Assembly (NCBI GenBank): GCA_038150225.1
Contig: JAYQWG010000002.1
Location: 24,468-88,467, forward strand
DNA length: 64,000 nucleotides
Direction: 5' to 3'
Origin: Lucifugimonas sp038150225
Lineage (GTDB): Bacteria > Chloroflexota > Dehalococcoidia > Lucifugimonadales > Lucifugimonadaceae
Shown: piece by piece, positions 26,561 to 34,799 of the stretch
How positions within the stretch are numbered: position 1 is the stretch's first letter
Layout of the letters: each line of letters starts with the position of its first letter
Position numbers and translations under genes: made by a program
Notes under the pieces: model-generated
What the model was told of the DNA's origin: nothing
The model's database searches: none
The model's input: only the letters and a program-made list of their open reading frames with translations

Positions 26561-26837
26561 AGTGATCGTGCTAGGCGGGGCGTTAGCGGTGCCCTGAACT
26601 CGCAATCCGCTATAGCGAGGCTGAAGTCCCCTATCGAGACTGTATGCACGTGACCACTGAAGTCAGTTTTTCGGTGTTGAGAACTCGGTCCTGCGCGGCG
26701 AGGCCTCGTGAACCCCGTCAGGACCGGAAGGTAGCAGCGGTAAGCGATAAACCTCGGGTGCCGTGGGAACGCCGGGTTTGAGCCGTTTCTGATATTTACG
26801 TCACGAGTTGCTGGCGACACTGGGGTGCACGGTCTTA
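26561..26837 (+). ncRNA. ffs: Large bacterial signal recognition particle RNA (with Alu domain)
   Basis: About 277 nt, ends estimated from terminal pairing: GATCGTGC at 26564-26571 with GCACGGTC at 26827-26834 (one G-U). The 5' half carries an Alu domain resembling the Bacillus scRNA (TAGCGGTGCCCTG then GCAATCCGCT). The S domain holds the nearly invariant helix 8 that binds Ffh and its receptor: GTCAGGACCGGAAGG then AGCAGCGG at about 26716-26740, with flanking GGTCCTGCGC and CCTCGGGTGCCG arms. It is the long SRP RNA, not the short 4.5S type. The receptor gene ftsY is at 42381. A 109-codon frame on the opposite strand overlies this RNA and is not a gene. Confidence 0.93.
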
Positions 26838-26880
26838 TCTGATTCATAGACCTGTATCTGCCCAATTCAGAGTACCAATC

Positions 26881-27729
26881 GTGTCACGCCAGAAACTAGG
26901 TCAACACTTTCTCACTGATCAGAACGTCATACAGGCGATCCTAGATTCCGTGGAACCGATCGACGGTGGAGTCACAGTCGAAATTGGTCCCGGTCGGGGT
27001 GCGATAACTTCTGGAATCGTCGAAAAATCCGAACGTCTGATTCTGATCGAATTCGACGATGAATTAGCGGTAAAGCTCGATCAAAAGTACTCTGAAGATC
27101 TGAACATAAGAGTGGTTCATGATGACGCTCGAACTTTTGGACCTGAGATGGATCCATGGTTGCGAGAATCAGAATTCATCGTTGTAGGAAATCTTCCTTA
27201 CTACGCGGCAAATCCAATAACTCGTAACTTCCTAGAAACTACCCGCAAACCTGTGTCAATGACGATCATGGTTCAACGGGAAGTTGCAGAGGATATGGCT
27301 GCATTACCCGGAAGCATGAGTCTGCTTTCTCTGGCAGTTCAAATTTACGCCGATGTGCAGCACGTAGTTGATGCTCCACCAGAGTGTTTCAATCCACCGC
27401 CGAAGGTTCACTCATCCGTAATCAAACTTACCCCGGTCGAGAACCCTAAGATTAGATTTGCCAGTGAAGATGATTTCTTCGCTCTCGCTCGTGCAGGTTT
27501 CAAGAGTCCCAGGAAACAGTTGCATAACTCTTTGTCCGACGGTCTTTTCATTTCGTTAGACGAGGCGCGATCTCTCGTTGAGAAGGCGGGTCTAGCAACA
27601 ACCAGGCGACCGTCGACGCTCAGTCTGGACGAGTGGCAAGTTCTTTATGACGTCTGGGTTGAGGCAGAAAGACCAAAACAAGTTGCAGGGTCTGCGCGGA
27701 GGAAACGAGGTCGACGAAATGGCTCCTGA
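26881..27729 (+). CDS. ksgA: 16S rRNA (adenine1518/1519-N6) dimethyltransferase
   Basis: 282-residue SAM-dependent rRNA methyltransferase. It opens SRQKLGQHFLTDQNVIQAIL as in KsgA/RsmA, with the SAM loop VEIGPGRGAITSGI, acidic IEFDDELA, the catalytic motif VVGNLPYYAANPI, and the C-terminal segment FNPPPKVHSSVIKL with GFKSPRKQLHNSL. It dimethylates two adenines in helix 45 of 16S rRNA, a late ribosome assembly step. GTG start. The final 11 nt overlap the start of ispE, so the pair is translationally coupled. The lysine/arginine-rich tail (RRKRGRR) is probably RNA-binding. Confidence 0.97.
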   Translation: MSRQKLGQHFLTDQNVIQAILDSVEPIDGGVTVEIGPGRGAITSGIVEKSERLILIEFDDELAVKLDQKYSEDLNIRVVHDDARTFGPEMDPWLRESEFIVVGNLPYYAANPITRNFLETTRKPVSMTIMVQREVAEDMAALPGSMSLLSLAVQIYADVQHVVDAPPECFNPPPKVHSSVIKLTPVENPKIRFASEDDFFALARAGFKSPRKQLHNSLSDGLFISLDEARSLVEKAGLATTRRPSTLSLDEWQVLYDVWVEAERPKQVAGSARRKRGRRNGS

Positions 27730-28603
27730 TCAGGTTGTTGAATCAGCCTACGCCAAGATTAATCTGACGCTCGAAATAATCGGAAAACGGCGAGATGGTT
27801 ACCACAATCTTGCTTCTGTAATGCAAACCGTGGATCTGTCAGATGATGTTGTGATTTCAGATTCAGACATGTTGACTGTCGATTGTGATGATGAAGCCAT
27901 TCCGCCAGATATCAACCTCGCAGGCAAAGCAGCGCAGGTACTTGCGGACGAAGTAGATCGCAGGTCAGAAGCAAGAATCGTAATCAGGAAAAGAATCCCG
28001 GTTTCAGGTGGACTGGGTGGAGGCTCGACAGACGCCGCTGCGGTTCTGCGAGGACTGAACAAGTTATGGAATCTGGGTCTCAGTCTCGATGAATTGACCG
28101 AAATCGCTTCAAACATTGGCAGTGACGTACCATTCCTGGTTCGAGGTGGGACCTCGTTGGTGCAGGGACGGGGAGAAGAGGTCACTTCGATCACTGACGC
28201 TCCAATTGAGCGGATTCTAATCCTGTATCCAAAAGTTGATCTTGATCAGCCTGTTCAGAAAACAGCGAATGTATTCGCACATGTCACACCCAACTTGTAC
28301 ACGCGGGGCAACCTAACTCACAAACTGGCTGCCAGGATCAGATCGGGAGGCGATTGCCCGCCAGAATTCTTTTTCAATCAATTCGGAACCATTGGTGACG
28401 AGTTATTTAACGGATGGTCTGAAGAATTAGGACTATTACAGTCGCTGGGTGCCACAGATGTGTTCATGTGTGGTGCGGGACCATCAATGTTTACAGTTCC
28501 TCCAACCAAGGAACTGGGTACGGCCTGGCATTTGCTTCTGACGAGTGTTCATCAGAAATCGGCGTTTCTCGTCGAGCCAGTTCAAGGAATTCGAGAAGAG
28601 TAG
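27719..28603 (+). CDS. ispE: 4-diphosphocytidyl-2-C-methyl-D-erythritol kinase
   Basis: 294-residue GHMP kinase of the MEP isoprenoid pathway. N-terminal AYAKINLTLEIIGKRRDGYHNL contains the catalytic Lys, the ATP loop is PVSGGLGGGSTDAAAVLRGL, and the C-terminal motif is CGAGPSMFTV. It phosphorylates CDP-ME at the 2-hydroxyl. The frame is open into ksgA, but GAGG 8 nt before ATG 27719 and the family N-terminus fix the start there. ksgA-ispE pairing is common in bacteria. A small membrane protein gene starts immediately after its stop. Confidence 0.96.
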   Translation: MAPDQVVESAYAKINLTLEIIGKRRDGYHNLASVMQTVDLSDDVVISDSDMLTVDCDDEAIPPDINLAGKAAQVLADEVDRRSEARIVIRKRIPVSGGLGGGSTDAAAVLRGLNKLWNLGLSLDELTEIASNIGSDVPFLVRGGTSLVQGRGEEVTSITDAPIERILILYPKVDLDQPVQKTANVFAHVTPNLYTRGNLTHKLAARIRSGGDCPPEFFFNQFGTIGDELFNGWSEELGLLQSLGATDVFMCGAGPSMFTVPPTKELGTAWHLLLTSVHQKSAFLVEPVQGIREE

Positions 28604-29035
28604 TTGGACGATCCGCTGCGAACGGTGATCGCTGGCATGATTGCCGGTGCGTTGATGGGGATGGTGTTTGTCACCCACATGGCACTACTGCTGGTATTTC
28701 GTCCGCCAAACGCCTTGAGAGAAAAAGCTGCCGAGTCCAAGGTATCGAACTTGATAACGTACGCTGGTCTAGTCGCGTTCCTCGCCTGGAACATCCTGGC
28801 AATTGGACTCGCGCTCGCGATTCACGCAACTCTCCCATCAACAGCACTTTCGATTAGCTTTGCACCAAGCCCTGTGTACTTGTTCGTCCTGGCTTTCATC
28901 ACCGTGCTGATGCTGATTCCAGCACTCATTTTGTTCAGGGATAGCAAACGTCATCTTGTTGGCGAAGCAATGGTTCTGATTGGTGTCTACGGCTTTTTGC
29001 TTCCAAATTTGGTTATTGCTATCCAGAACTCGTAG
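28604..29035 (+). CDS. Small four-helix membrane protein of unknown function
   Basis: 143 residues with four predicted membrane spans (about residues 6-30, 50-74, 88-112 and 120-140) and short polar loops. I do not recognise the family. It begins with TTG directly after the ispE stop codon, with GAAGAG inside the end of ispE as a possible ribosome site, so it is probably cotranscribed and coupled. The loop PPNALREKAAESKVSNLITY is the only longer hydrophilic stretch. No catalytic motif is visible. Confidence 0.75.
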   Translation: MDDPLRTVIAGMIAGALMGMVFVTHMALLLVFRPPNALREKAAESKVSNLITYAGLVAFLAWNILAIGLALAIHATLPSTALSISFAPSPVYLFVLAFITVLMLIPALILFRDSKRHLVGEAMVLIGVYGFLLPNLVIAIQNS

Positions 29036-29119
29036 CAATCACCGGCTCTAAGAGGGCTTTTGCGCGGTTAAACTGCCTGCGTTCAATTCACATACAAAGA
29101 AGTTCCGGATGCTAGAAAA

Positions 29120-29953
29120 ATGACAACCCCCGCTGACAACCGATTTTTGAACCGATTCGACGGACAGGTAGCTCTTCTTACCGGTTCCGCAGCATGTTCG
29201 AAAGACCAACTTATGGGATTCGGTGGTGCGACTGTTTGGCGATTTCTAGAAGAGGGCGGACGCGGAGTGGTGATCACTGACCTTCAAGATGAAGTTGGTG
29301 AGAAGTCTGCACAGGAACTAAGGGACGCAGGACACGACGCTATTTACCTCCACCTCGATGTCACGGACGAAGAGCAATGGGCAAAAGTTATCGAGGAAAC
29401 CGAGACACATTTTGGTCGGCTCGACATTCTTGTGAATATTGCGGGAATTCTTGATCCAAAGCCGATGCTTGAGATCGAAGTGGAGGTCTGGAAGAAAACC
29501 ATGGAAATCAGCACCGTGGGTCTCTTCCTGGGAACCCGAGCAGTTGCAGATTTGATGGACCGCACCGGGGGTGGATCCATAGTCAATCTGTCTTCGATGG
29601 GTGGAAAACAGGGGTCAAGCGCATACGGTTCTGCCTACGGGTTCTCCCGTGGAGGAATGTTGAATTTTACTCGATCGAGCGCGCTGCAACTTGCCGACAA
29701 AGGAATCCGGGTGAACACAATCCTGCCTGGGTGGGTTCACACACCGTTTACCGACTACCTATACCAGGACGAAGAGCAAAGCGCATTCCGAGTCAGCCGA
29801 GTTCCGCTCGGAAGATGGGGTAAACCTGAAGACATCTCGGCAGGAATTCTTTTCCTCTGCTCCGACGATGCCTCATACATGACCGGTGGCGAACTGCTCA
29901 TGGACGGTGGCGTTACTGCGGGAGTCCCTCGACCGAAGAATCCTCGCGGCTAA
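29120..29953 (+). CDS. Short-chain dehydrogenase/reductase (classical SDR), copy 1
   Basis: 277-residue SDR. Cofactor loop VALLTGSAACSKDQLMGFGG is longer and less glycine-rich than the usual TGxxxGIG, which is odd. DVTD follows strand three, NIAGILD is the NAG-type motif, and the catalytic set is Ser in VNLSSMGG, Tyr-X3 in YGSAYGFSRGG, where arginine occupies the usual lysine position. PGWVHTPFTDY and MTGGELLMDGGVTAG close the fold. NAD(P)-dependent oxidation of a secondary alcohol is the family reaction. The unusual glycine loop and the YGFSR active site should be considered before assuming normal activity. Confidence 0.85.
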   Translation: MTTPADNRFLNRFDGQVALLTGSAACSKDQLMGFGGATVWRFLEEGGRGVVITDLQDEVGEKSAQELRDAGHDAIYLHLDVTDEEQWAKVIEETETHFGRLDILVNIAGILDPKPMLEIEVEVWKKTMEISTVGLFLGTRAVADLMDRTGGGSIVNLSSMGGKQGSSAYGSAYGFSRGGMLNFTRSSALQLADKGIRVNTILPGWVHTPFTDYLYQDEEQSAFRVSRVPLGRWGKPEDISAGILFLCSDDASYMTGGELLMDGGVTAGVPRPKNPRG

Positions 29954-29960
29954 TTTCTGC

Positions 29961-30479
29961 TTAGTGGCTGTGACAGTTTCCGTCGCCGTGATGGTAAGGC
30001 ATTTTGCTGTTCACTTTGCCGATCGCATCGTAGAAGACCTGTTTGATCGAAGAGTGACGTTGTTCATCCGCTCGAGTTGCAAGGGTATTCAGCCACTCCA
30101 AACCACCTTCCATAGTCGTGATCAGGTACAGTCCAAGCGTCTCGTCGAACACCTCACTATTTCTGGCTTTCACGTAGATAGGTGAGGTGTGTGCTGAGAA
30201 ATGAATTGGCCAAACGTGCCAGCACAGGTGATTGCTAACGGGCCCTGGCGGCTCCAATGTATCCCTCGGTCGGCCCCCTAGTAGATGTTGGGAATATTGG
30301 AGATCCAGTGGCACCCATCAAGCTGATGAAGAGAACTCGAACGGAACGCCCCAGAAAACCTGACTCCCCACCGGAAGATTGGAAACAGCCGATGCGGTTT
30401 TCTCAGCCCAGGGAGACGAATCGCTAAGCGGTGTGTTCAAGTTGGAATCGAGTGAGATGGTTTTGAATTTGCTGATCAG
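29961..30479 (-). pseudogene. Decayed gene remnant: N- and C-terminal pieces joined across a deletion, with in-frame UGA
   Basis: One leftward frame stays open from 30479 to 29961 except for a single TGA at 30318-30320. The first part reads like a protein N-terminus (SPWAEKTASAVSNLPVGSQV then FWGVPFEF). The last part reads like a protein C-terminus (HVWPIHFSAHTSPIYVKARN and ETLGLYLITTMEGGLEWLN), which resembles the ending of CehA/McbA-like metallohydrolases, then a His-rich tail YHHGDGNCHSH. The middle (about 30240-30317) looks non-coding and rich in Pro/Arg. No standard start codon opens the frame. I interpret this as a once larger gene that lost its centre. A short real gene made from the last 75 codons cannot be excluded. 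Confidence 0.5.
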
Positions 30480-30530
30480 ATAATCCGCGTATTAAAAATC
30501 GAATGATGTTGTGCGAACGATGTACTCAGT

Positions 30531-30581
30531 CCATATAACCAAACAAGCCCCAGAAACTCCGGGGCTCGTTTGGTTATATGG
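30531..30581 (-). terminator. Long hairpin terminator after the peroxiredoxin gene
   Basis: Arms 30531-30551 and 30561-30581 match over 20 of 21 positions (one A/C mismatch), with a 9-nt loop. It begins 7 nt past the leftward peroxiredoxin stop. The inner GC-rich GGGGCT/AGCCCC followed by an AT-rich outer arm, whose transcript contains AAACCA and UGGUUAU on either side, is typical of an intrinsic terminator; its symmetry makes it potentially bidirectional. Confidence 0.8.
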
Positions 30582-30587
30582 AACTTT

Positions 30588-31058
30588 TTAAAGTGCTTCA
30601 ACAGCGGCTTTCACGTCACCAAGATCGGGGAGATCTGAAGGAACGTCTGATAGCCACTTCCATGCGATCGAGCCATTAGCGTCTACTACAAACACTGATC
30701 GCCGAGCGGCTGTGTAACCCGTCATACCGGCAAAATCGGGCCAAGCGATGTCGTAGTCATTGATGGTTGTATGCTGGTAGTCGCTGAGGATCGGGAAGTT
30801 TAGGTCGTTTGCAGACTTGAACGCTGCATTAGCGAAACGACCGTCAACCGAAATACCGACTATGTTGGCACTCAATCCATTGAAATCAGCCATTTCGTCA
30901 CGGAGCGAGCAGAGTTCTTCCGCACAAACACCTGTGAAAGCTGCCGGAAAGAACACGAGCACGGCCGGTTTACCCGCAAGGGTTTCCGATGAGAACTCGT
31001 TACCGTCTGTGTCCAGCAACTTGAAAGCTGGTGCCTTTGAACCTACGTCTGCTGACAT
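30588..31058 (-). CDS. Peroxiredoxin (AhpC/TSA family, Bcp-like)
   Basis: 156-residue thiol peroxidase. The peroxidatic site is FFPAAFTGVCAEELCSLRDE: Cys45 in the P-X3-T-X2-C context and a possible resolving Cys50 five residues later, the spacing of Bcp-type 1-Cys/atypical 2-Cys enzymes. The conserved Arg appears in AARRSVFVVDANG. It reduces peroxides using thioredoxin; trxA is at 58578. Cytoplasmic, monocistronic, with a long hairpin after the stop. Confidence 0.92.
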   Translation of the reverse strand: MSADVGSKAPAFKLLDTDGNEFSSETLAGKPAVLVFFPAAFTGVCAEELCSLRDEMADFNGLSANIVGISVDGRFANAAFKSANDLNFPILSDYQHTTINDYDIAWPDFAGMTGYTAARRSVFVVDANGSIAWKWLSDVPSDLPDLGDVKAAVEAL

Positions 31059-31130
31059 GTTTGACTCCTGTATTGGTGCGAATGGCGCAAGTTATATGAA
31101 TACGCACGCCAGTTTATTTGAAACTTCTTG

Positions 31131-32096
31131 TTATATCGACATCGCGACTTTTATTACACCATCCTGGCGCAGTCGGTACATTTCGAACGCTTCTTGAGCT
31201 TCATCAAAAGTTGAATCGTGTGTCTTTAGTACACCGGGATCAATCCAACCACGTTCTTTTAGAGCCACGATGTCTCGAATTTCTCTGACAGGCTCGTGGG
31301 TGGCCGCGATTACAGTCGCATTCATTTGGATGTTCTTGCCCATCCATTTGCGATGATCGAAAGTGACACTTGTCGGGTCAACCAGGCTGAACGAAATTAT
31401 TTGACCCTGGTCTTTTACAATGTCGACGGCAAGACCAAGTCCATCAGGATTTCCACTTGCATCAACAACTACGTCGTACATCTTCCCGTCCGTAATCTCG
31501 GCTGAGGCTTCCTGCGGACTGTCGTGAGAGGCATTGATTGTGCTGGTTGCTCCGAGTTCAGCTGACTTTTTGCAGCGGTATTCCTCAAGGTCGATGCCAA
31601 CGATCTGCTGAGCACCCTGTCGTTCGGCGATCATTGTGAAGGTAAGGCCGATACCGCCCTGGCCGATAACGGCGATCCGTTTGCCCATTGGGTTGCCCCA
31701 GTGGCGAGCTGAGTAAAGCGCTGTGCCGGAGTGCTGACACATCACCCATTCCGAAAGATCACCCCATTCAGGCAATTTGATGAGTCGGTCAGCAGTTTGA
31801 ACAACTTGCTCTTGCATTCCAGCGACATCACGGGGGATAACGATTACTCGCTGTCCTTCCGCATAGTCACCGTCTCGACTTTCGACAACGACACCGGCAC
31901 ATTCATGCATTGGGGCACCGGGTACGAATGGATACTCTTCCTCAGGAAGTTGTGCGTCGTACTCAAGGTAAATGTCGCTTCCACATATGGAGAGTGATTC
32001 GAGTTTCACTCGGACTTCGCCGTCCTCGAGTGGTCCAGGCTCTGGTACATCCAGGAACTCGAGCGTTCGACGTGCGACAACGCGTGCAGCTTTCAT
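31131..32096 (-). CDS. Medium-chain dehydrogenase (MDR) lacking the structural zinc site
   Basis: 321-residue MDR enzyme. Catalytic zinc ligands can be placed at Cys in SLSICGSDIYLEY and His-Glu in PMHECAGVV. The four-cysteine structural zinc lobe seen in the copy at 16979 is missing. Nucleotide fold: GKRIAVIGQGGIGLTFTMIA with VGIDLEEYR. Some MDRs without the lobe are polyol or sugar dehydrogenases. It is divergent from the enolase E-F pair over a 156-bp region that contains two inverted repeats, suggesting common regulation and a role in the same acid or polyol route. Confidence 0.85.
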   Translation of the reverse strand: MKAARVVARRTLEFLDVPEPGPLEDGEVRVKLESLSICGSDIYLEYDAQLPEEEYPFVPGAPMHECAGVVVESRDGDYAEGQRVIVIPRDVAGMQEQVVQTADRLIKLPEWGDLSEWVMCQHSGTALYSARHWGNPMGKRIAVIGQGGIGLTFTMIAERQGAQQIVGIDLEEYRCKKSAELGATSTINASHDSPQEASAEITDGKMYDVVVDASGNPDGLGLAVDIVKDQGQIISFSLVDPTSVTFDHRKWMGKNIQMNATVIAATHEPVREIRDIVALKERGWIDPGVLKTHDSTFDEAQEAFEMYRLRQDGVIKVAMSI

Positions 32097-32125
32097 TTTT
32101 CAAACCTTATGGAACTCACTATTTG

Positions 32126-32144
32126 GATCACATTTCTTGTGAAC
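32126..32144. promoter_or_regulatory. Imperfect palindrome, candidate operator 1
   Basis: GATCACA-TTTCT-TGTGAAC: six of seven arm positions pair around a 5-nt centre, in the divergent promoter region between the MDR gene and enolase E. It resembles a half-site arrangement used by dimeric regulators, but no regulator gene is adjacent. Confidence 0.3.
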
Positions 32145-32200
32145 AACTCAGTTTCGGACGCGAATTCTACAGCCTCAGAGACGTATACTCCCGCCTACGG

Positions 32201-32218
32201 TCGATCAGTTCGGATCGA
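32201..32218. promoter_or_regulatory. Palindrome TCGATC-N6-GATCGA, candidate operator 2
   Basis: Perfect 6-bp arms with a 6-nt centre, 34 nt upstream of the enolase E start. The position would overlap the core promoter or the leader, as expected for a repressor site. Function is inferred from symmetry only. Confidence 0.3.
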
Positions 32219-32252
32219 TTGTTTGTACTGAACGAATCACAGGGCCACGACC

Positions 32253-33506
32253 ATGAAAATTACTCGAGTTGAAACCATTCGAGTTAGCGATCCAGCAGAT
32301 GTAATTTGGGTACAAGTGCACACCGATACCGGACTCGTTGGTCTTGGTGAAACCTGGTACGCTTCGACAACCGTTGAATCTGCTGTACACGATCACTTCG
32401 GCCCACTGATCGTCGGACGAGACCCCTTCGCCATCGAACGACACTGGCTAAACATGTTCCGTCTGTCCGATCACGCTGGCTATGGCGGTGCAGAATTACG
32501 AGCAATCTCCGCCATTGATATGGCTTTGTGGGATATCAAAGGTCAAGCAACTAGAGTCCCTGTTTACGAACTTCTTGGAGGGGCAGTTAGAAAGAAGATT
32601 CGTGTCTACGCTACTGGGGCTCCCTACACAGGCGCCGGTGAGTTGGCCAAAGAACTTGTTGCCGATGGTCTTACAGCCATGAAAATGGGACCAACTATTC
32701 CTGTCGCAACTCCCTCAGAAGGACAGTACCTATCGCCGAAGGACTTGGATCGGGCATTGAAACCATTCAGGGATGTTCGTGACGCGGTCGGTGACGACAT
32801 CAAAATTGCTAATGACGGACACGGCAAGTGGGCATTGCCGGTCGCAATTCAGATCGCGAATGCGATGGAGCCTCTCGATATCATGTGGCAAGAGGACCTA
32901 ATGCCATTGCTTAATCCTGAGGCACTCAGGCAACTCCAGGACTCAACGTCAACGCCGGTGTGCATCTCCGAACGATTGTTGACTCGTTGGCAACTTCGAG
33001 ACTACATCCAGAACGGTGCAGCCCAGGTTGTGATGCCTGATTTGATCTGGACCGGAGGGATATCTGAGACTCACCGGATCGCGGTTCTTGCCTCAGCGCA
33101 CCAGGTGCCAGTCGCTCCCCACGACGCTACTGGACCAGTAAACATATTTGCCTGTGCTCACATTTGCATGAACTCTCCGAACGCCATGATCATGGAACAC
33201 GTTCGACCGTATCTCTACGGATGGTACGGAGACTTTGTTGATCCCTTACCCCCGATTGAACATGGATGGCTGAGTGCTCCAGAAAATCCAGGTATTGGAA
33301 CCCGATTGCGCCCCGAGGTGTTCGATCGAGTTGACTGCATGATCCGAGTCACTACTGAAGATGCTCAAGTTCCGGGTATGAACGACGAGGGCTGGAGCGG
33401 AGGAGACAATTTCTCGGACGAAATGTGGCGAGAAATGGAAGAGATACAAACTTTCCGATCGCCTTCCATCACTGATACCAAGCCAAACACCGACGGAGTG
33501 AGCTAG
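32253..33506 (+). CDS. Enolase-superfamily enzyme E (first of tandem pair)
   Basis: 417-residue mandelate racemase-type enzyme beginning MKITRVETIRVSDPADV. The capping domain has LGETWYASTTVESAVHD, ending GYGGAELRAISAIDMALWDI. Barrel motifs: LTAMKMGPT, IANDGHGKW, IMWQEDLMPL, CISERLLTRWQ, VMPDLIWTGGISE and VAPHDATGP. The usual L-EEP glutamate motif is W-Q-E-D and the third ligand is in SER rather than GEQ, so this, F and G form a separate subgroup. It starts 34 nt after a palindrome and is followed 2 nt later by its near-duplicate F. Product not determinable beyond a proton-abstracting carboxylate enzyme. Confidence 0.88.
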   Translation: MKITRVETIRVSDPADVIWVQVHTDTGLVGLGETWYASTTVESAVHDHFGPLIVGRDPFAIERHWLNMFRLSDHAGYGGAELRAISAIDMALWDIKGQATRVPVYELLGGAVRKKIRVYATGAPYTGAGELAKELVADGLTAMKMGPTIPVATPSEGQYLSPKDLDRALKPFRDVRDAVGDDIKIANDGHGKWALPVAIQIANAMEPLDIMWQEDLMPLLNPEALRQLQDSTSTPVCISERLLTRWQLRDYIQNGAAQVVMPDLIWTGGISETHRIAVLASAHQVPVAPHDATGPVNIFACAHICMNSPNAMIMEHVRPYLYGWYGDFVDPLPPIEHGWLSAPENPGIGTRLRPEVFDRVDCMIRVTTEDAQVPGMNDEGWSGGDNFSDEMWREMEEIQTFRSPSITDTKPNTDGVS

Positions 33507-33508
33507 CA

Positions 33509-34768
33509 ATGATTATTTCCAAGCTAGAAACAGTCCGTATAGGTCAATTCCCTGATCTTATTTTTGTTCGTGTTCATACCGACACTGGTCTTATCGGACT
33601 GGGCGAAACCTGGTATGGCGCATCAACAGTGGAATCAGCGGTGCACGACCATTTCGGCCCGCTATTGATTGGTCGCGATCCTCACGAAATCGAACGCCAC
33701 TGGCAGACGATGTTCAGACTCTCCGATCACGCCGGTTATGGTGGTGCCGAGCTTCGGGCGATCTCAGCAATCGACGTCGCCCTCTGGGACATTAAAGGTC
33801 AGGATCTCGAACTCCCGATTTACGAATTGCTGGGTGGTGGCACTCGTCACAAAGTACGTCTCTACAACACACTGGGGGTGTACGGCGAGATCACTGACGG
33901 ATACGACGTTTGGACTAAACCAGTTGAAGTAGCGCAGCGCCTTCTCGATGACGGAATCACTGGAATGAAGATGTCTCCAACAGACTTCATCGCCCGGGAA
34001 TCTGATGGTCAGCTGCTGTTCAAAGAAGACCTTGAGTGGGCTCTGCGTCCATTGCGAGAGATTCGCGACACGCTGGGGATGGAAATCGAGGTTGCCAACG
34101 ACGCACATGCCAAGTGGAACCTGCCGAACGCGATAAGGATTGTTCGGGAGATGGAACCACTTCGGCCCATGTGGCACGAGGAACTGATCTCTCCGCTCAA
34201 CGAGGAAGCCCATGCAAGATTGCAGGATGCAACCTCTACTCCAATTGCAGCAGCGGAACGGTTGATGACTCGTTTCCAGCATCGACGGTTTATTGAGTCA
34301 CCAGCAGCGCGAATAACGATGCCTGATCTCACATGGACCGGTGGAATATCCGAGGTGAAAAAGATTGGAATTCTTGCCTCAGCACATCAAATGCCGATAG
34401 CGCCACATGACTGTGTTGGACCGATAAACATGTTCGCCTGTGCACACATCTGTATGTCGACGCCAAACGTGATGATCATGGAATACAACCGTGCGATGCA
34501 CAATGGCTGGTATCGCGACTTCCTCGATACGGATCTCGAAATAGAAAATGGATACCTTCTTGCACCTCAGAACCCCGGGCTTGGAACCAGGTTGAAGTCA
34601 TCTGTGTTTGATCGCAGTGATTTAACCGTCCGGCAAAGCTCCGAGCGAGGTGAACCGTGGTTGATGTCGAGTAAAAGGTACACGTACCCACCACCTGAAA
34701 TACAAGTCGAATACATAGCCAGCAATCCGCGTCGGGCGGGTGGTGCTGCGAATATCAATTACGACTAA
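33509..34768 (+). CDS. Enolase-superfamily enzyme F (second of tandem pair)
   Basis: 419-residue paralog of enolase E; the first 110 residues are nearly the same (LGETWYGASTVESAVHDHFG, SDHAGYGGAELRAISAID). Differences concentrate in the barrel loops: ITGMKMSPTDF, VANDAHAKW, PMWHEELISPL, IAAAERLMTRFQ, TMPDLTWTGGISE, IAPHDCVGP. The metal ligand equivalent to the SER glutamate of E is AERL here. It starts 2 nt after E and is surely cotranscribed. Tandem duplication followed by loop change suggests two related substrates, or stereoisomers, processed together. It is followed by a KPR-like reductase 31 nt on. Confidence 0.88.
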   Translation: MIISKLETVRIGQFPDLIFVRVHTDTGLIGLGETWYGASTVESAVHDHFGPLLIGRDPHEIERHWQTMFRLSDHAGYGGAELRAISAIDVALWDIKGQDLELPIYELLGGGTRHKVRLYNTLGVYGEITDGYDVWTKPVEVAQRLLDDGITGMKMSPTDFIARESDGQLLFKEDLEWALRPLREIRDTLGMEIEVANDAHAKWNLPNAIRIVREMEPLRPMWHEELISPLNEEAHARLQDATSTPIAAAERLMTRFQHRRFIESPAARITMPDLTWTGGISEVKKIGILASAHQMPIAPHDCVGPINMFACAHICMSTPNVMIMEYNRAMHNGWYRDFLDTDLEIENGYLLAPQNPGLGTRLKSSVFDRSDLTVRQSSERGEPWLMSSKRYTYPPPEIQVEYIASNPRRAGGAANINYD

Positions 34769-34799
34769 TCTCCCATAACCCGGAAAAGGTAACTACGAA

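Noticed and set aside
26536..26865. 109-codon leftward frame
   Set aside because: It lies over the SRP RNA on the opposite strand; the sequence is explained by RNA structure and the translation resembles no protein.
30308..30427. 39-codon basic reading frame on the plus strand with GTG start and GGAG upstream
   Set aside because: It is antisense to the N-terminal piece of the decayed gene, whose translation looks like real protein; short length makes chance likely.
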